Counted from the first letter of the stretch, positions 1-7,295 are shown. The stretch is 34,099 bases of DNA from JBOGUF01 sp050696075 (GCA_050696075.1 JBOGUF010000167.1:1-34099); one strand, 5' to 3'. Notes: a model not told the origin generated them from the letters alone. Numbers and translations: made by a program.

Positions 1-126
1 TTGCCGTTGGAGACGTGAGGCGCCGGTTGATGGGGTTTTCAGCGAGATGCGGGGGAGTGTGGTTGGCGGCGGCGCGCGGGGGATGGTGGGGGCGGGAAGA
101 GATGCGAGGGGTGGTGGTCATCGGGC

Positions 127-179
127 GCCGCCCTGGACTGAAGTCCGGGCTCAGTGACGGAAGTCGGATAAATCCGACT
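127..179 (-). repeat. REP-like palindromic element, copy 1
   Basis: This 53-nt unit is read on the minus strand and matches copy 3 (904-956) at 50 of 53 positions by eye. It contains a 7-bp stem with a 2-nt loop (163-178, arms GTCGGAT/ATCCGAC). A second short stem (GGACT/AGTCC) lies near its GGCGGC end. It is inverted relative to copies 2 and 3, so copies 1 and 2 together form a BIME-like pair upstream of the transposase gene. The similarity continues weakly beyond the core. Confidence 0.8.
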
Positions 180-245
180 GACGGTTGGGGGTGTGGTTGG
201 ATGATGGCGTTGATCTCCATTAACGGCACACGCGGTTCGATTGCC

Positions 246-298
246 AGTCGGCTTGAGCCGATTTCCGTCGCTGAGCCCGGACTTCAGTCCAGGGCGGC
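246..298 (+). repeat. REP-like palindromic element, copy 2
   Basis: This is the same 53-nt unit on the plus strand, matching copy 3 at 47 of 53 positions. Within the first stem an A-T pair of copies 1 and 3 is replaced by C-G (252 with 257). This is a compensatory double change, which argues that the folded form is under selection. Flanking sequence is also shared with copy 3, including an upstream ACACGCGGT and a downstream CGATGTCCG. Confidence 0.8.
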
Positions 299-436
299 AT
301 CCGATGTCCGCGGTGGTCCGACTACCGGATTGGCCCGCCTCCGGGCGGCGTTCGATGGCCAAGATGGTCCGAACATGTTAGGAGAACCGTGACAGGCGGC
401 TGATTGCGGACGGCGGTAGGTGGTTGGAGGTGAGCG

Positions 437-855
437 ATGCCCTATTGGCGGCTGTATTATCACGTGGTGTGGGGGACGAAGGGGCGGGAGGCATTGATCG
501 GGGAGGGGGAGGAGGCGGTGATTCGGCGGTCGTTGAAGCTGACGTTCGAGGATTTGGATGTGGTGCCGCATGCGGTGGGGATGATGCCGGATCATGTTCA
601 CGTAGCGATTTCGGTTCCGCCGAAGGTAGCGATGGCGGAGGTGGTCAAGCGGATGAAAGGCGCGTCCGCGCACGCGGTTAATGATGTGAACGGTCGGGGA
701 ATGGGGCGGCGTTCGGTTGGCAGGGTGAATACGGCGTGTTGTCGTTCGGCGAGAAGACGCTGCCGAGGGTGGTTGCCTACGTCGTTGACCAGGCCGCGCG
801 CCATGGGCGCAACGATCTGTGGCCGACACTGGAGCGCGCCAGCGACGATCACTAG
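437..855 (+). pseudogene. REP-associated tyrosine transposase (RAYT, IS200/IS605 TnpA-like), frameshifted
   Basis: RAYT proteins are single-domain Y1 HUH endonucleases that nick REP hairpins. The first frame starts at ATG 437, six bases after GGAGG (426-430). It carries the HUH motif as H-V-H at residues 53-55, inside MPDHVHVAISVPP. At about 685-692 the homology moves to the frame starting at 691. That frame reads FGWQGEYGVLSFGEKT and then the helix holding the nucleophilic tyrosine (VVAYVVDQAARHG), ending at TAG 853-855. One base is missing relative to an intact gene of about 140 codons. REP copies 2 and 3 flank it, the typical arrangement for this family. In the original frame translation would run on as nonsense and lack the tyrosine, so the gene is probably dead. 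A sequencing error is the alternative. Confidence 0.82.
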
Positions 856-903
856 CCAGTTTGTCGCTTTCTCGCCATTGATTGGAACACGCGGTCCGCA
901 TGC

Positions 904-956
904 AGTCGGATTGATCCGACTTCCGTCACTCAGCCCGGATTTCAGTCCAGGGCGGC
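904..956 (+). repeat. REP-like palindromic element, copy 3
   Basis: This is a 53-nt unit on the plus strand with a perfect 7-bp stem (905-911 with 914-920) and a second weaker stem (GGATT/AGTCC with one G-T pair). It lies downstream of the RAYT gene and overlaps the 3' end of the Fic gene on the opposite strand. The Fic stop codon (926-928) and its last residues are therefore encoded by REP sequence. Confidence 0.82.
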
Positions 957-2059
957 GTGCGATGTCCGGGCTGGTTCGAGTGGGGATTGGTCAAGAGCTC
1001 CATGATTTGGGTGGCAGCGTAAAGGCGGTTTCGTTTTTGGCCGGTGATTTCGGTGAGGATGTTGTCTCGTTGGAGGCGGTCGATGACGCGCTGAACCTGT
1101 TCGATTCGCAGAGCGAGGTCTGCCGCCAGCTTTGGAGCCGACGTGATTGGGTGAGCGAAGAGGCGATCGATCGTTGGCAAGAGGTGGGCCGGGGTACGGC
1201 CGGTCTGATAGCGCTGTCGCCAACCCTCTCGGAGGTCCAGGAGTTTGGTGACGACGGTGTAGGCGTCGGCAGCTTGCTCGTTCACGGCGGTGAGGAAGAA
1301 GACGATCCATTGTCGCCAGGCGCCCTGTTGGCTGACTGCCAGCAGGTGATTCAAGTATTCGGGTTTGTGCCGTTCAAAGTATTCGCTGAGATAGAGCAGC
1401 GGTTGCTCCATCACGTTCCACTCACGCATGAACAAGGTAATGAGTAAGCGGCCGAGACGGCCATTGCCGTCCTCGTAGGGGTGCATTGTTTCGAAGTGAT
1501 AGTGCATGAGGGCAAGTCGGATCAGCGAGGGGTTGCCGTCGTCCGATACGAGCCATCGTTCGAAATCCTGGAGGAGACCTGGAAGCGATGTGGGTGGTGG
1601 TGGAATGAAGTGCCTCTGCTCCAACCGCTCGACCGGGGTGCCGACGGTCGATGCGCCAATGACAACCTGGAGGTGCCGTGGCTGTCCCGGCCGACGTTCG
1701 CTCCCGCGAACGCCCCCAAGCAATAATCGGTGCAGCTCATTCAAGAAGCCCCAGGTCAGTGGGCGTTCAGGGTGGCGTTGCAGTCCGAGTTCCAGCGCGT
1801 TGAGATAGTTGAGAATTTCCTGGACATCGGCGTCTTGAGAAGGGATTCCGTCTCCGGCCTCGAAGCGGAGGACGTCCCCGAGGGTTGCGGTTGTCCCTTC
1901 GATGCGGTTGGAGGCGACCGCTTCGCGACGCAGAAGGGGACGGATGAGGATGTATGGATTTTCGAGACCCTGGCCGCGACCATCGAGGCGACTGAGGGAT
2001 CGAGACGTGGTTTCAATCAGGCGGACGAGTTCTGCGTCCCAATTGATCTCGGGTGGCAA
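926..2059 (-). CDS. Fic family AMP-transferase, class II type, 5'-frameshifted
   Basis: Fic proteins transfer AMP (or other nucleotide moieties) from ATP to target hydroxyl side chains. The frame shows the catalytic loop H193-PYEDGNGR-201 and the inhibitory-helix motif S50-NRIEG-55, which fits (S/T)xxxE(G/N) upstream of the core and so a class II enzyme. A winged-helix-like region occupies about residues 295-360. The frame opens with TTG at 2059, but no ribosome-binding site precedes it. Residues typical of the family N-terminus lie upstream in another frame (see 2060-2145). The last 17 or so residues (from about GHRTPPWTEIRAE) are encoded by REP copy 3 and look unlike a normal Fic C-terminus. 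The core is intact, so activity would depend on whether the 5' frameshift is real. Family assignment is firm; the target is unknown. Confidence 0.88.
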   Translation of the reverse strand: MPPEINWDAELVRLIETTSRSLSRLDGRGQGLENPYILIRPLLRREAVASNRIEGTTATLGDVLRFEAGDGIPSQDADVQEILNYLNALELGLQRHPERPLTWGFLNELHRLLLGGVRGSERRPGQPRHLQVVIGASTVGTPVERLEQRHFIPPPPTSLPGLLQDFERWLVSDDGNPSLIRLALMHYHFETMHPYEDGNGRLGRLLITLFMREWNVMEQPLLYLSEYFERHKPEYLNHLLAVSQQGAWRQWIVFFLTAVNEQAADAYTVVTKLLDLREGWRQRYQTGRTPAHLLPTIDRLFAHPITSAPKLAADLALRIEQVQRVIDRLQRDNILTEITGQKRNRLYAATQIMELLTNPHSNQPGHRTPPWTEIRAE

Positions 2060-2145
2060 GGGGCTGGCTCGAAGGCGACGTGACCGGCCGCGTCGATTTC
2101 GACCAATCTGCCCGGCATCTTCGTGCTAAAGTCGGATGCGCGCAT
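2060..2145 (-). pseudogene. Displaced 5' end of the Fic gene (start codon and SD out of frame)
   Basis: The minus strand has TTGGAGG followed by ATG at 2145, a strong ribosome-binding site and start. The frame reads MRASDFSTKMPGRLVEIDAAG and then HVAFEPAP. This is the usual N-terminus of Fic proteins that continue as LPPEINWD. That continuation exists, but one frame away. Adding one C to the C4 run at 2060-2063 restores one reading frame of about 406 residues. The break is a 1-nt loss in a homopolymer, so it is either a real inactivating mutation or a sequencing or assembly error. Confidence 0.75.
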
Positions 2146-2254
2146 TGTGCCTCCAAGCGACTGCCGGCACTCGTTAATCACACCATGTGAGTAAGCCGCC
2201 GCCATAATCACAAAACCGGCAGGTTCTGTAAATAACGAGGAGTTCGCCGCAACG

Positions 2255-2641
2255 ATGGCAAGCAACCATTCCCAGCAGATCGTCCAGAAGTTGTGGAACT
2301 ACTGCAACATTTTGCGGGACGACGGGTTGTCGTATGGGGATTACGTTGAGCAGTTGACGTATCTGCTGTTCCTGAAGATGGCGGACGAGCAGGCGAGGGC
2401 GCCGTACAACCGGGCGTCGGCGATCCTGGCGGGGTACGACTGGGGGAGTTTGCTGGCGCGGGATAAGGCGAGCCTGGATATCTTTTGGTTGAAGGACGAA
2501 AGCCTGGAGGACTCGGATTTGATTGCGGCGGAGATCGTCGAGGATTTGCGGGCGGCGTTGGAAGAGTTCGAGCTGATCGCGGCGGATTTGGGGGTGCCGG
2601 TTGCGGAGCGGGCCGGGATGGTGCTTGCGGGAGACGACTAG
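2255..2641 (+). CDS. Internally deleted HsdM remnant (type I restriction-modification methyltransferase)
   Basis: Residues 1-72 are an HsdM N-terminal helical domain (LSYGDYVEQLTYLLFLKMADEQ). Residues 73-128 match the far C-terminus of HsdM (LDIFWLKDESLEDSD, then AAEIVEDLRAALEEFELIAADL). The SAM-binding and NPPF catalytic core, normally some 350 residues, is absent and the join is in frame near 2458-2475. The 128-residue product cannot methylate DNA. No hsdS or hsdR follows. The start ATG 2255 has CGAGGAG about 12 bases upstream. The stop codon overlaps that of the convergent Uma2 gene: the palindrome CTAG at 2638-2641 supplies both. This is probably a degenerate relic; a helical, DNA-associated role for the stub cannot be excluded. 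Confidence 0.8.
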   Translation: MASNHSQQIVQKLWNYCNILRDDGLSYGDYVEQLTYLLFLKMADEQARAPYNRASAILAGYDWGSLLARDKASLDIFWLKDESLEDSDLIAAEIVEDLRAALEEFELIAADLGVPVAERAGMVLAGDD

Positions 2642-3186
2642 CGGAAGATGGCGGCGACGGGGAGGCGGAAACCGGGGAGGACGTCGCCGCCGTCGAGGGT
2701 ATCAACCGCGGTGAGCGTCCGCGGTTCGTGGCCGGTGGCGTAGACGGTGACGGTCGTGCGGCGCGGTTCGACGAGCCAGAGAAGCGGGACGCCGGCGCGC
2801 TGGTAGAGTTCGATCTTTTGGGTAACTTCCTCGAAACGGTCGTCGGGCGAAACGACTTCGACGACGAGGTCGGGGGCGAGGGGCATGGGGCCGATGCGTT
2901 CGTGCTCGGGTGGGAGGCGATCAGTGCGGACGAAGGCGACGTCGGGCATGCGGACGGTGTACGGGTCGCGGGAGAGGATGAAGCGGGTGTCGGAGGTATA
3001 GAGCCGCCCGAGCCGATGTTCGGTGACAAAAATGCCGACGTGAAGACCGAGGTCGAATCCAATTTCGCCGTGTCTGCCGCCCATCGATCCTCGCTCGTGG
3101 AGCACGCCGTCAATGAGCTCGAACCAGCGGTAGTCCGGCCCGAGCGCTTCCAAGTCTTCGACTGTCATGAGCCTCGTAGTTGCCAT
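2638..3186 (-). CDS. Uma2 family endonuclease-like protein (DUF820)
   Basis: The 182-residue protein has the PD-(D/E)XK-like Uma2 pattern: an N-terminal MTVEDLEAL, then FELIDGVL, then the acidic core PDVAFV and LVVEVVSPDD, followed by the lysine-bearing QKIELYQRAGVPLLWLVEP. The family is expanded in Cyanobacteria and Chloroflexota. Its role is unsettled, but its fold suggests nuclease activity. ATG 3186 is preferred because homology begins there and GGAGCC lies about ten bases upstream; the frame stays open to 3333 without similarity. It converges on the HsdM remnant. It is separated from the response regulator by 159 nt, so it is probably a separate unit. Confidence 0.85.
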   Translation of the reverse strand: MATTRLMTVEDLEALGPDYRWFELIDGVLHERGSMGGRHGEIGFDLGLHVGIFVTEHRLGRLYTSDTRFILSRDPYTVRMPDVAFVRTDRLPPEHERIGPMPLAPDLVVEVVSPDDRFEEVTQKIELYQRAGVPLLWLVEPRRTTVTVYATGHEPRTLTAVDTLDGGDVLPGFRLPVAAIFR

Positions 3187-3345
3187 TGCTTGTTGGCTCC
3201 GAGAAGGGGTTGAGGGAATGCGATAGCCGCCGTCCCTAGGTAGTCCGCGCTTCCGATGATACCACCGGCGGCGAGCATGGCTTGGGGTTGGAATTGGCGA
3301 AGAACGCCGGCGACCGAGCGGCCGACGTTCCACGACCAGATGCGA

Positions 3346-3984
3346 TCAGTCGATCTGCAGAAAACCGCGCTCCAGCGCCACGGTCACCGCCGCCGTGCGG
3401 TCGGCGACGTCGAGCTTGCGGAAGATGTGGATCAGGTGGGACTTGACGGTCGCCTCGCTGATGGCGAGATCACGCGCGATTTCGCGGTTGCTGCCGCCGC
3501 GCGCGACGCGGCGCAGCACCTCGACCTCACGGTCGCTCAACGACTCGTCGGCTGGAGCGCGCATCCGGGCCATCAGCCGGGTGGTGACGGATGGCGCCAG
3601 CAGCGGTTTGCCCTCGGCCGCGGCGCGGATGGCGCGATAGAGGTCGTCGCGCGGGGAGTCCTTCAGCAGGTATCCGGTGGCGCCGGCCTCGATGGCGCGC
3701 AGGATGTCGGCGTCGCTGTCGTAGGTGGTTAGGACCACGACCCGCGTGCCCGGCAGGTCGCTGGTAATCCGCGCCGTCGCCGCCACCCCATCCAACCCCG
3801 GCATCCGCAGGTCCATCAGGACGACCGCGGGGCGCAGCCGCGTCGCCACGGTCACCGCCTCCGCGCCGTCTACCGCCTCGCCGACGATGGCGAAGTCGGG
3901 TTGCCCAGCCAGCATCCCTTGGAGGCCGGTGCGGACGACCGGGTGGTCGTCGACGATCAGGACCGTGATGCGGCCGTCAGTCAT
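3346..3984 (-). CDS. NarL/LuxR-type response regulator
   Basis: This is a two-component transcription regulator of 212 residues. The receiver domain (about 6-120) has the acidic pair D12-D13, phospho-acceptor D58 in VVLMDLRMPG, the switch threonine in VVLTTYDSD and the lysine in GYLLKDSP. The C-terminal GerE helix-turn-helix spans about 145-205 (LSDREVEVLRRVARGGSNREIARDLAISEATVKSHL). It is the last gene of the minus-strand ABC exporter operon. Its ATG overlaps the stop of the kinase gene as ATGA (3981-3984), so the two are co-translated. By analogy with DesR/LnrK-type systems it probably controls the adjacent exporter, but the target site cannot be read from sequence. Confidence 0.93.
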   Translation of the reverse strand: MTDGRITVLIVDDHPVVRTGLQGMLAGQPDFAIVGEAVDGAEAVTVATRLRPAVVLMDLRMPGLDGVAATARITSDLPGTRVVVLTTYDSDADILRAIEAGATGYLLKDSPRDDLYRAIRAAAEGKPLLAPSVTTRLMARMRAPADESLSDREVEVLRRVARGGSNREIARDLAISEATVKSHLIHIFRKLDVADRTAAVTVALERGFLQID

Positions 3985-5294
3985 GCGCCCTTCTCCTCGA
4001 CCGCGGCGACGGTCAGAGCTGGTACCGCTGCCGCGATCGTTGTCCCCTGGCCGGGCGCACTCTCGACGCTCAGCGTCCCGCCCAGTCCTTCAACGCGCGC
4101 GCGCATCGCCGCGAGTCCATAGCCATCTTGAGTACTGTTTGCGCCGTTCCGCGCCGCCGGGTCAAAGCCGCCGCCGTCGTCTTGGATGTCCAGGCTCGCT
4201 TCGTCTTCCATATAGGAAAGCGTGAGCGTCACGCGGGTCGCCCCGGCGTGCTTCCGCACGTTCGCGAGCGCCTCCTGTGCGGCGCGCAGCAGCGTTACCT
4301 CGACCTCTGGGTGGAGTGTACGCGGCGCGCCATGGACGGCGGTGACGAGGCCAACCCCGCTCTCCTCGCTCCAGCGCGCGGCGAGGCGCTTCAATGCCTC
4401 GTGCAGGCCATCCTGCTCCAGCGGAGCGGGCCGCAACGCCCAGACGAGGTGGCGCGCCTCGGTTAGGCTCTCGCGGGCGGTGCGGCGCGCCTGGTCCAAA
4501 TGTCGCTCGACCGTCGGCAGGTCCGGCGTTCCGCCCTTGAGCGCGCCGTCGGCCGCTTCCAGGTTCATCACGATTGAGGCGAATCCTTGGGCTAGCGTGT
4601 CGTGGATCTCGCCGGCCAGCCGCTGGCGTTCGGCGGTGCGGCCCGCCTGCCACTGGGCGGCGGCCAGTTGCCCACGGGTTGCGTGCAACTCGTCGATGAG
4701 CTGCCCCCGCTCGCTGCTCTGACGGATGATGGCGTCAATGTAGAGCGCCATGCCACCGGAGAGGGCCAGACTGATGAGGAAAATGGCGGCCGTTTCCGGC
4801 GTGAACGCGATGCCCCCGTCGTCGCCGCTTGCCGCGCCGCGCCACCAGACGACGAGGGAGAATGGCCCAACGATGGTGAGTGACCAACGGGTCGGCACCA
4901 GGCTGAAGAGGTTGAGGTACATGACGAAGGTGAGCGTCATGAACGCCGGATGGAGCTCGGTGAGCCCGACATAGAGGAGCGTGGCGCCGCCCAGGTAGAC
5001 AAGCATCGGCCTGGCGCGCTGAATGTCCTCCGTGCGTCGGATGACCATCTGCCAGTGCCAGGTTCCGAACGCGAGGCTAAGCCCGGCCATCGCCAGCCAC
5101 CGCCAGGCCGCGGGCGACTCGCTCGCCCACCAGTCGAGGACCGTGCTCAGGACCGAGAGGAGGAGCAGGCCATACAGGGCGACGTTCCACCAGGGGAACC
5201 ACCGTTCCCAGGCGTCGACCGAGCCATCACCGCGCGCTCGCGCTACCGCTTCAGCCCATATCTGTCGCGGGTTCTTTCGCCAGGTGCGGCTCAT
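3981..5294 (-). CDS. DesK-type sensor histidine kinase (HisKA_3)
   Basis: This is a 437-residue membrane kinase partner of the adjacent response regulator. About six membrane segments occupy residues 33-190. They are followed by a linker helix, the H-box with H231 (RLAGEIHDTLAQG), an N-box (RAAQEALANVRKHAG) and G-boxes (DDGGGFDP, GYGLAAMRARVEGLGG). It has no large extracellular domain, so it probably senses the membrane or a membrane-active compound. ATG 5294 is chosen because CGGAG lies six bases upstream and the membrane domain follows; the frame extends to 5402 without recognisable sequence. It lies 70 nt downstream of the permease gene. Together with the ABC genes this resembles antibiotic- or membrane-stress-responsive modules. 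Confidence 0.92.
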   Translation of the reverse strand: MSRTWRKNPRQIWAEAVARARGDGSVDAWERWFPWWNVALYGLLLLSVLSTVLDWWASESPAAWRWLAMAGLSLAFGTWHWQMVIRRTEDIQRARPMLVYLGGATLLYVGLTELHPAFMTLTFVMYLNLFSLVPTRWSLTIVGPFSLVVWWRGAASGDDGGIAFTPETAAIFLISLALSGGMALYIDAIIRQSSERGQLIDELHATRGQLAAAQWQAGRTAERQRLAGEIHDTLAQGFASIVMNLEAADGALKGGTPDLPTVERHLDQARRTARESLTEARHLVWALRPAPLEQDGLHEALKRLAARWSEESGVGLVTAVHGAPRTLHPEVEVTLLRAAQEALANVRKHAGATRVTLTLSYMEDEASLDIQDDGGGFDPAARNGANSTQDGYGLAAMRARVEGLGGTLSVESAPGQGTTIAAAVPALTVAAVEEKGA

Positions 5295-5364
5295 GATTGC
5301 TCCGCCGGACCGCGTCTTCCCTTCCCGTCCGAAACGTCCCGTCCAAGTTACCATCGCCGCCTGC

Positions 5365-6102
5365 TCACTCCCACCGGAACGTCCGCGCCGAAACGGCGAC
5401 ACCGGCGACCAACAGGCCGGCTAGGACGGCGGCTGAGACCCAGGCCCAGCCCTCGCCGAACCAGAGGTCGGAGAGCAGGATGACGATGTGCGTCATCGGC
5501 AATGCCTCCGCGAGGGCACGCACCGTATCCGGCATCATCTGCCGCGGGAAGGTGGCGCCCGACAGGAAGAGCATCGGGAAATAGATAGCCTGCCCGACCG
5601 TTTCCGCCACTCGTGGCGTCGGCAGCAGGCTGGCCAAAACGAATCCGGCGGCATAGAAGCTCAGGCTGGCCAACAGGAATGCGAGGACGGTTGTCGCCGG
5701 CGCCCGCGGCCACTGCAATCCATAGACGATGCGCCCCGCGATGATTAGCAGCGTCACACCGATGATCGTCATGGCGAGCTGCACGGCGATGTGCGCCCCA
5801 AGCACGGTGAGGGGCCGCACCGGTGTCGCCCGCAGTCGGCGGAGGATGCCCTGCTCCCGATAGTTTGCCAGGACGAGCGGGAGCCCGAGCAGACCGGTTG
5901 TGGCGATGATCAAGGCCATGTATCCCGGTACCGAGCTATCGACCGATCCCCGGCCGTCGAGTTCCGCCGACGGGTCGTTGCCGAAGATGCTGCCGAAGAC
6001 GAAAAGGAGCATCAGTGGGAATATCAGCGTGAAGAAGGCAGCCGCCGGTTCCCGCGTGAAGAGCTTCGCCTCGGTCACGGTCAAGGTCCAGAATCCGCGC
6101 AC
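5365..6102 (-). CDS. ABC-2 type transporter permease
   Basis: This 245-residue integral membrane protein has six predicted membrane segments and the ABC2_membrane pattern. It has a short cytoplasmic N-terminus, then a segment ending FPLMLLFVFGSIFG, an extracytoplasmic loop, YREQGILRRLRATPVRPL (the coupling region), and a late segment FPMLFLSGATFPRQMMP typical of DrrB-like drug exporters. The start is GTG 6102 with a strong GGAGGTGT eight bases upstream. It follows the ATPase gene by 34 nt. It probably exports a hydrophobic compound or lipid; the substrate is unknown. Confidence 0.92.
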   Translation of the reverse strand: MRGFWTLTVTEAKLFTREPAAAFFTLIFPLMLLFVFGSIFGNDPSAELDGRGSVDSSVPGYMALIIATTGLLGLPLVLANYREQGILRRLRATPVRPLTVLGAHIAVQLAMTIIGVTLLIIAGRIVYGLQWPRAPATTVLAFLLASLSFYAAGFVLASLLPTPRVAETVGQAIYFPMLFLSGATFPRQMMPDTVRALAEALPMTHIVILLSDLWFGEGWAWVSAAVLAGLLVAGVAVSARTFRWE

Positions 6103-6136
6103 GAAACACCTCCATCAAGGCGGAAGGCGGGAGGCG

Positions 6137-7084
6137 TTAGGGGTTATGCGGAATGATGTTGTGCCCAGCGCCCGATGCCTCGTCCCTCATACCTGATAGT
6201 GTGAGAAAGACATCTTCCAGCGTTGCTTGTTCGGTGCGCAGGTCGGTCGGGATGATCCCCTCGTCGGCCAGCGTCGTGGCGACGTGCGCCATCAGGGGGC
6301 CGGCGCCGCGGACGGTGACGGCGTCGCCGTCGTGGACGACATCGGTTACGCCCGGCAGCCGGCGCAGGCGGGCGGGGTCGAAGCCGTTGGCCGTGGTGAA
6401 CCGAATTGCCTGGCCAGGCTGAGCGTGCGCCCGAAGCCCGGCCGGGGAGTCGAGCGCGACGAGCCGGCCGCCGGCCACGATCGCCACGCGGTCGCAGAGC
6501 TGCTCCGCCTCGTCCATGAAATGCGTCACCAGGATGACGGTCTTCGCCTGGTCGCGGATCGCGCGGACCAGAGCCCAGGACATCCGCCGGGCTCGCGGGT
6601 CGAGGCCGGTCGTCAACTCGTCGAGGACGACCAGCTCGGGGTTGTTCACCAGCGCGAGCGCGATAAAGAGGCGCTGCTTCTGCCCGCCGGAGAGGTCGGT
6701 GAACGCCGTCTGCCGCTTCTGGGTGAGTCCCCATTGCTCCAGCAACGGTTCGGTGGCCGCCGGAGCGGCGTAGAAGGAAGCGAAGAGATCGAGCGCCTCT
6801 TGCACCCTAATCCGGTTCGGCAGTGCCGCCTGCTGCAACTGGATGCCGATCCGCTCGCGCACCTCGCGCTCGCTGCGCCATGGGTCGAGATTCAGGATGC
6901 GCACGGTCCCGGAGTCCGGTTCCCGCAGGCCCGAGATGCACTCGACCAGCGTCGTCTTCCCGGCCCCGTTCGGCCCGACGATGCCGAATATCTCGCCCTG
7001 GCGCACCGCGAAGCGAACGTCCTCGAGCGCGATGGTTGCACCATAGCTCTTCGATAGTCCATCGACGACAATCGCGTCTGTCAT
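6137..7084 (-). CDS. ABC transporter ATP-binding protein (DrrA-like)
   Basis: This 315-residue ATPase energises the ABC-2 permease encoded next. It has Walker A at 37-45 (GPNGAGKTT), signature LSGGQKQRL and Walker B VVLDELTTGLDP (L replaces the usual P, common in DrrA-like proteins), then the switch histidine in LVTHFMDEAE. The extended C-terminal region (about 225-305) is typical of drug exporters. ATG 7084 begins the conserved domain and has AAGGA eight bases upstream; the in-frame extension to 7147 is not conserved. It is the first gene of the four-gene minus operon. The promoter is expected in the 211-nt divergent spacer that contains the 7198-7217 palindrome. Confidence 0.94.
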   Translation of the reverse strand: MTDAIVVDGLSKSYGATIALEDVRFAVRQGEIFGIVGPNGAGKTTLVECISGLREPDSGTVRILNLDPWRSEREVRERIGIQLQQAALPNRIRVQEALDLFASFYAAPAATEPLLEQWGLTQKRQTAFTDLSGGQKQRLFIALALVNNPELVVLDELTTGLDPRARRMSWALVRAIRDQAKTVILVTHFMDEAEQLCDRVAIVAGGRLVALDSPAGLRAHAQPGQAIRFTTANGFDPARLRRLPGVTDVVHDGDAVTVRGAGPLMAHVATTLADEGIIPTDLRTEQATLEDVFLTLSGMRDEASGAGHNIIPHNP

Positions 7085-7197
7085 GCTCCCGTCCTTTGCA
7101 ACCGCACCCATTCGGTCATGGAGCAATGGTCGGGCAAGTACGCGCACGAGACATCGGCCGACAGAACGAATTTCGTGTGACGAGTGGTGGAGCAGGT

Positions 7198-7217
7198 AAT
7201 CAACCGATCGGTTGATT
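7198..7217. promoter_or_regulatory. Perfect 20-bp palindrome, TetR-type operator candidate
   Basis: The sequence AATCAACCGATCGGTTGATT is its own reverse complement. It lies in the divergent spacer between the ABC exporter operon (start 7084) and the aldehyde dehydrogenase gene (start 7296). A core of AACCGATCGGTT and this length resemble operators of TetR/AcrR-family repressors. No such regulator is encoded in the window. It is 98 bp upstream of the ABC start, by the 7296 start 78 bp, so it could control either or both. A TAGAAT at 7243-7248 could be a -10 box for the plus-strand gene, but no well-spaced -35 is seen. Confidence 0.65.
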
Positions 7218-7295
7218 GCATCCAGATACCGGTGTGCGGCGGTAGAATGGCCCGCGGCTTGCTGTTAGGGAAGCCAGAGAGGAGGACATTTCCGC

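Noticed and set aside
437..855. Programmed frameshift in the RAYT gene
   Set aside because: No slippery heptamer is seen at 680-700, and this family is not known to use frameshifting. Mutation or sequencing error is simpler.
437..1447. A 336-codon plus-strand frame from the RAYT start
   Set aside because: Only the first 80-85 codons are RAYT. The rest is read out of frame through the transposase tail, the REP copy and antisense to the Fic gene.
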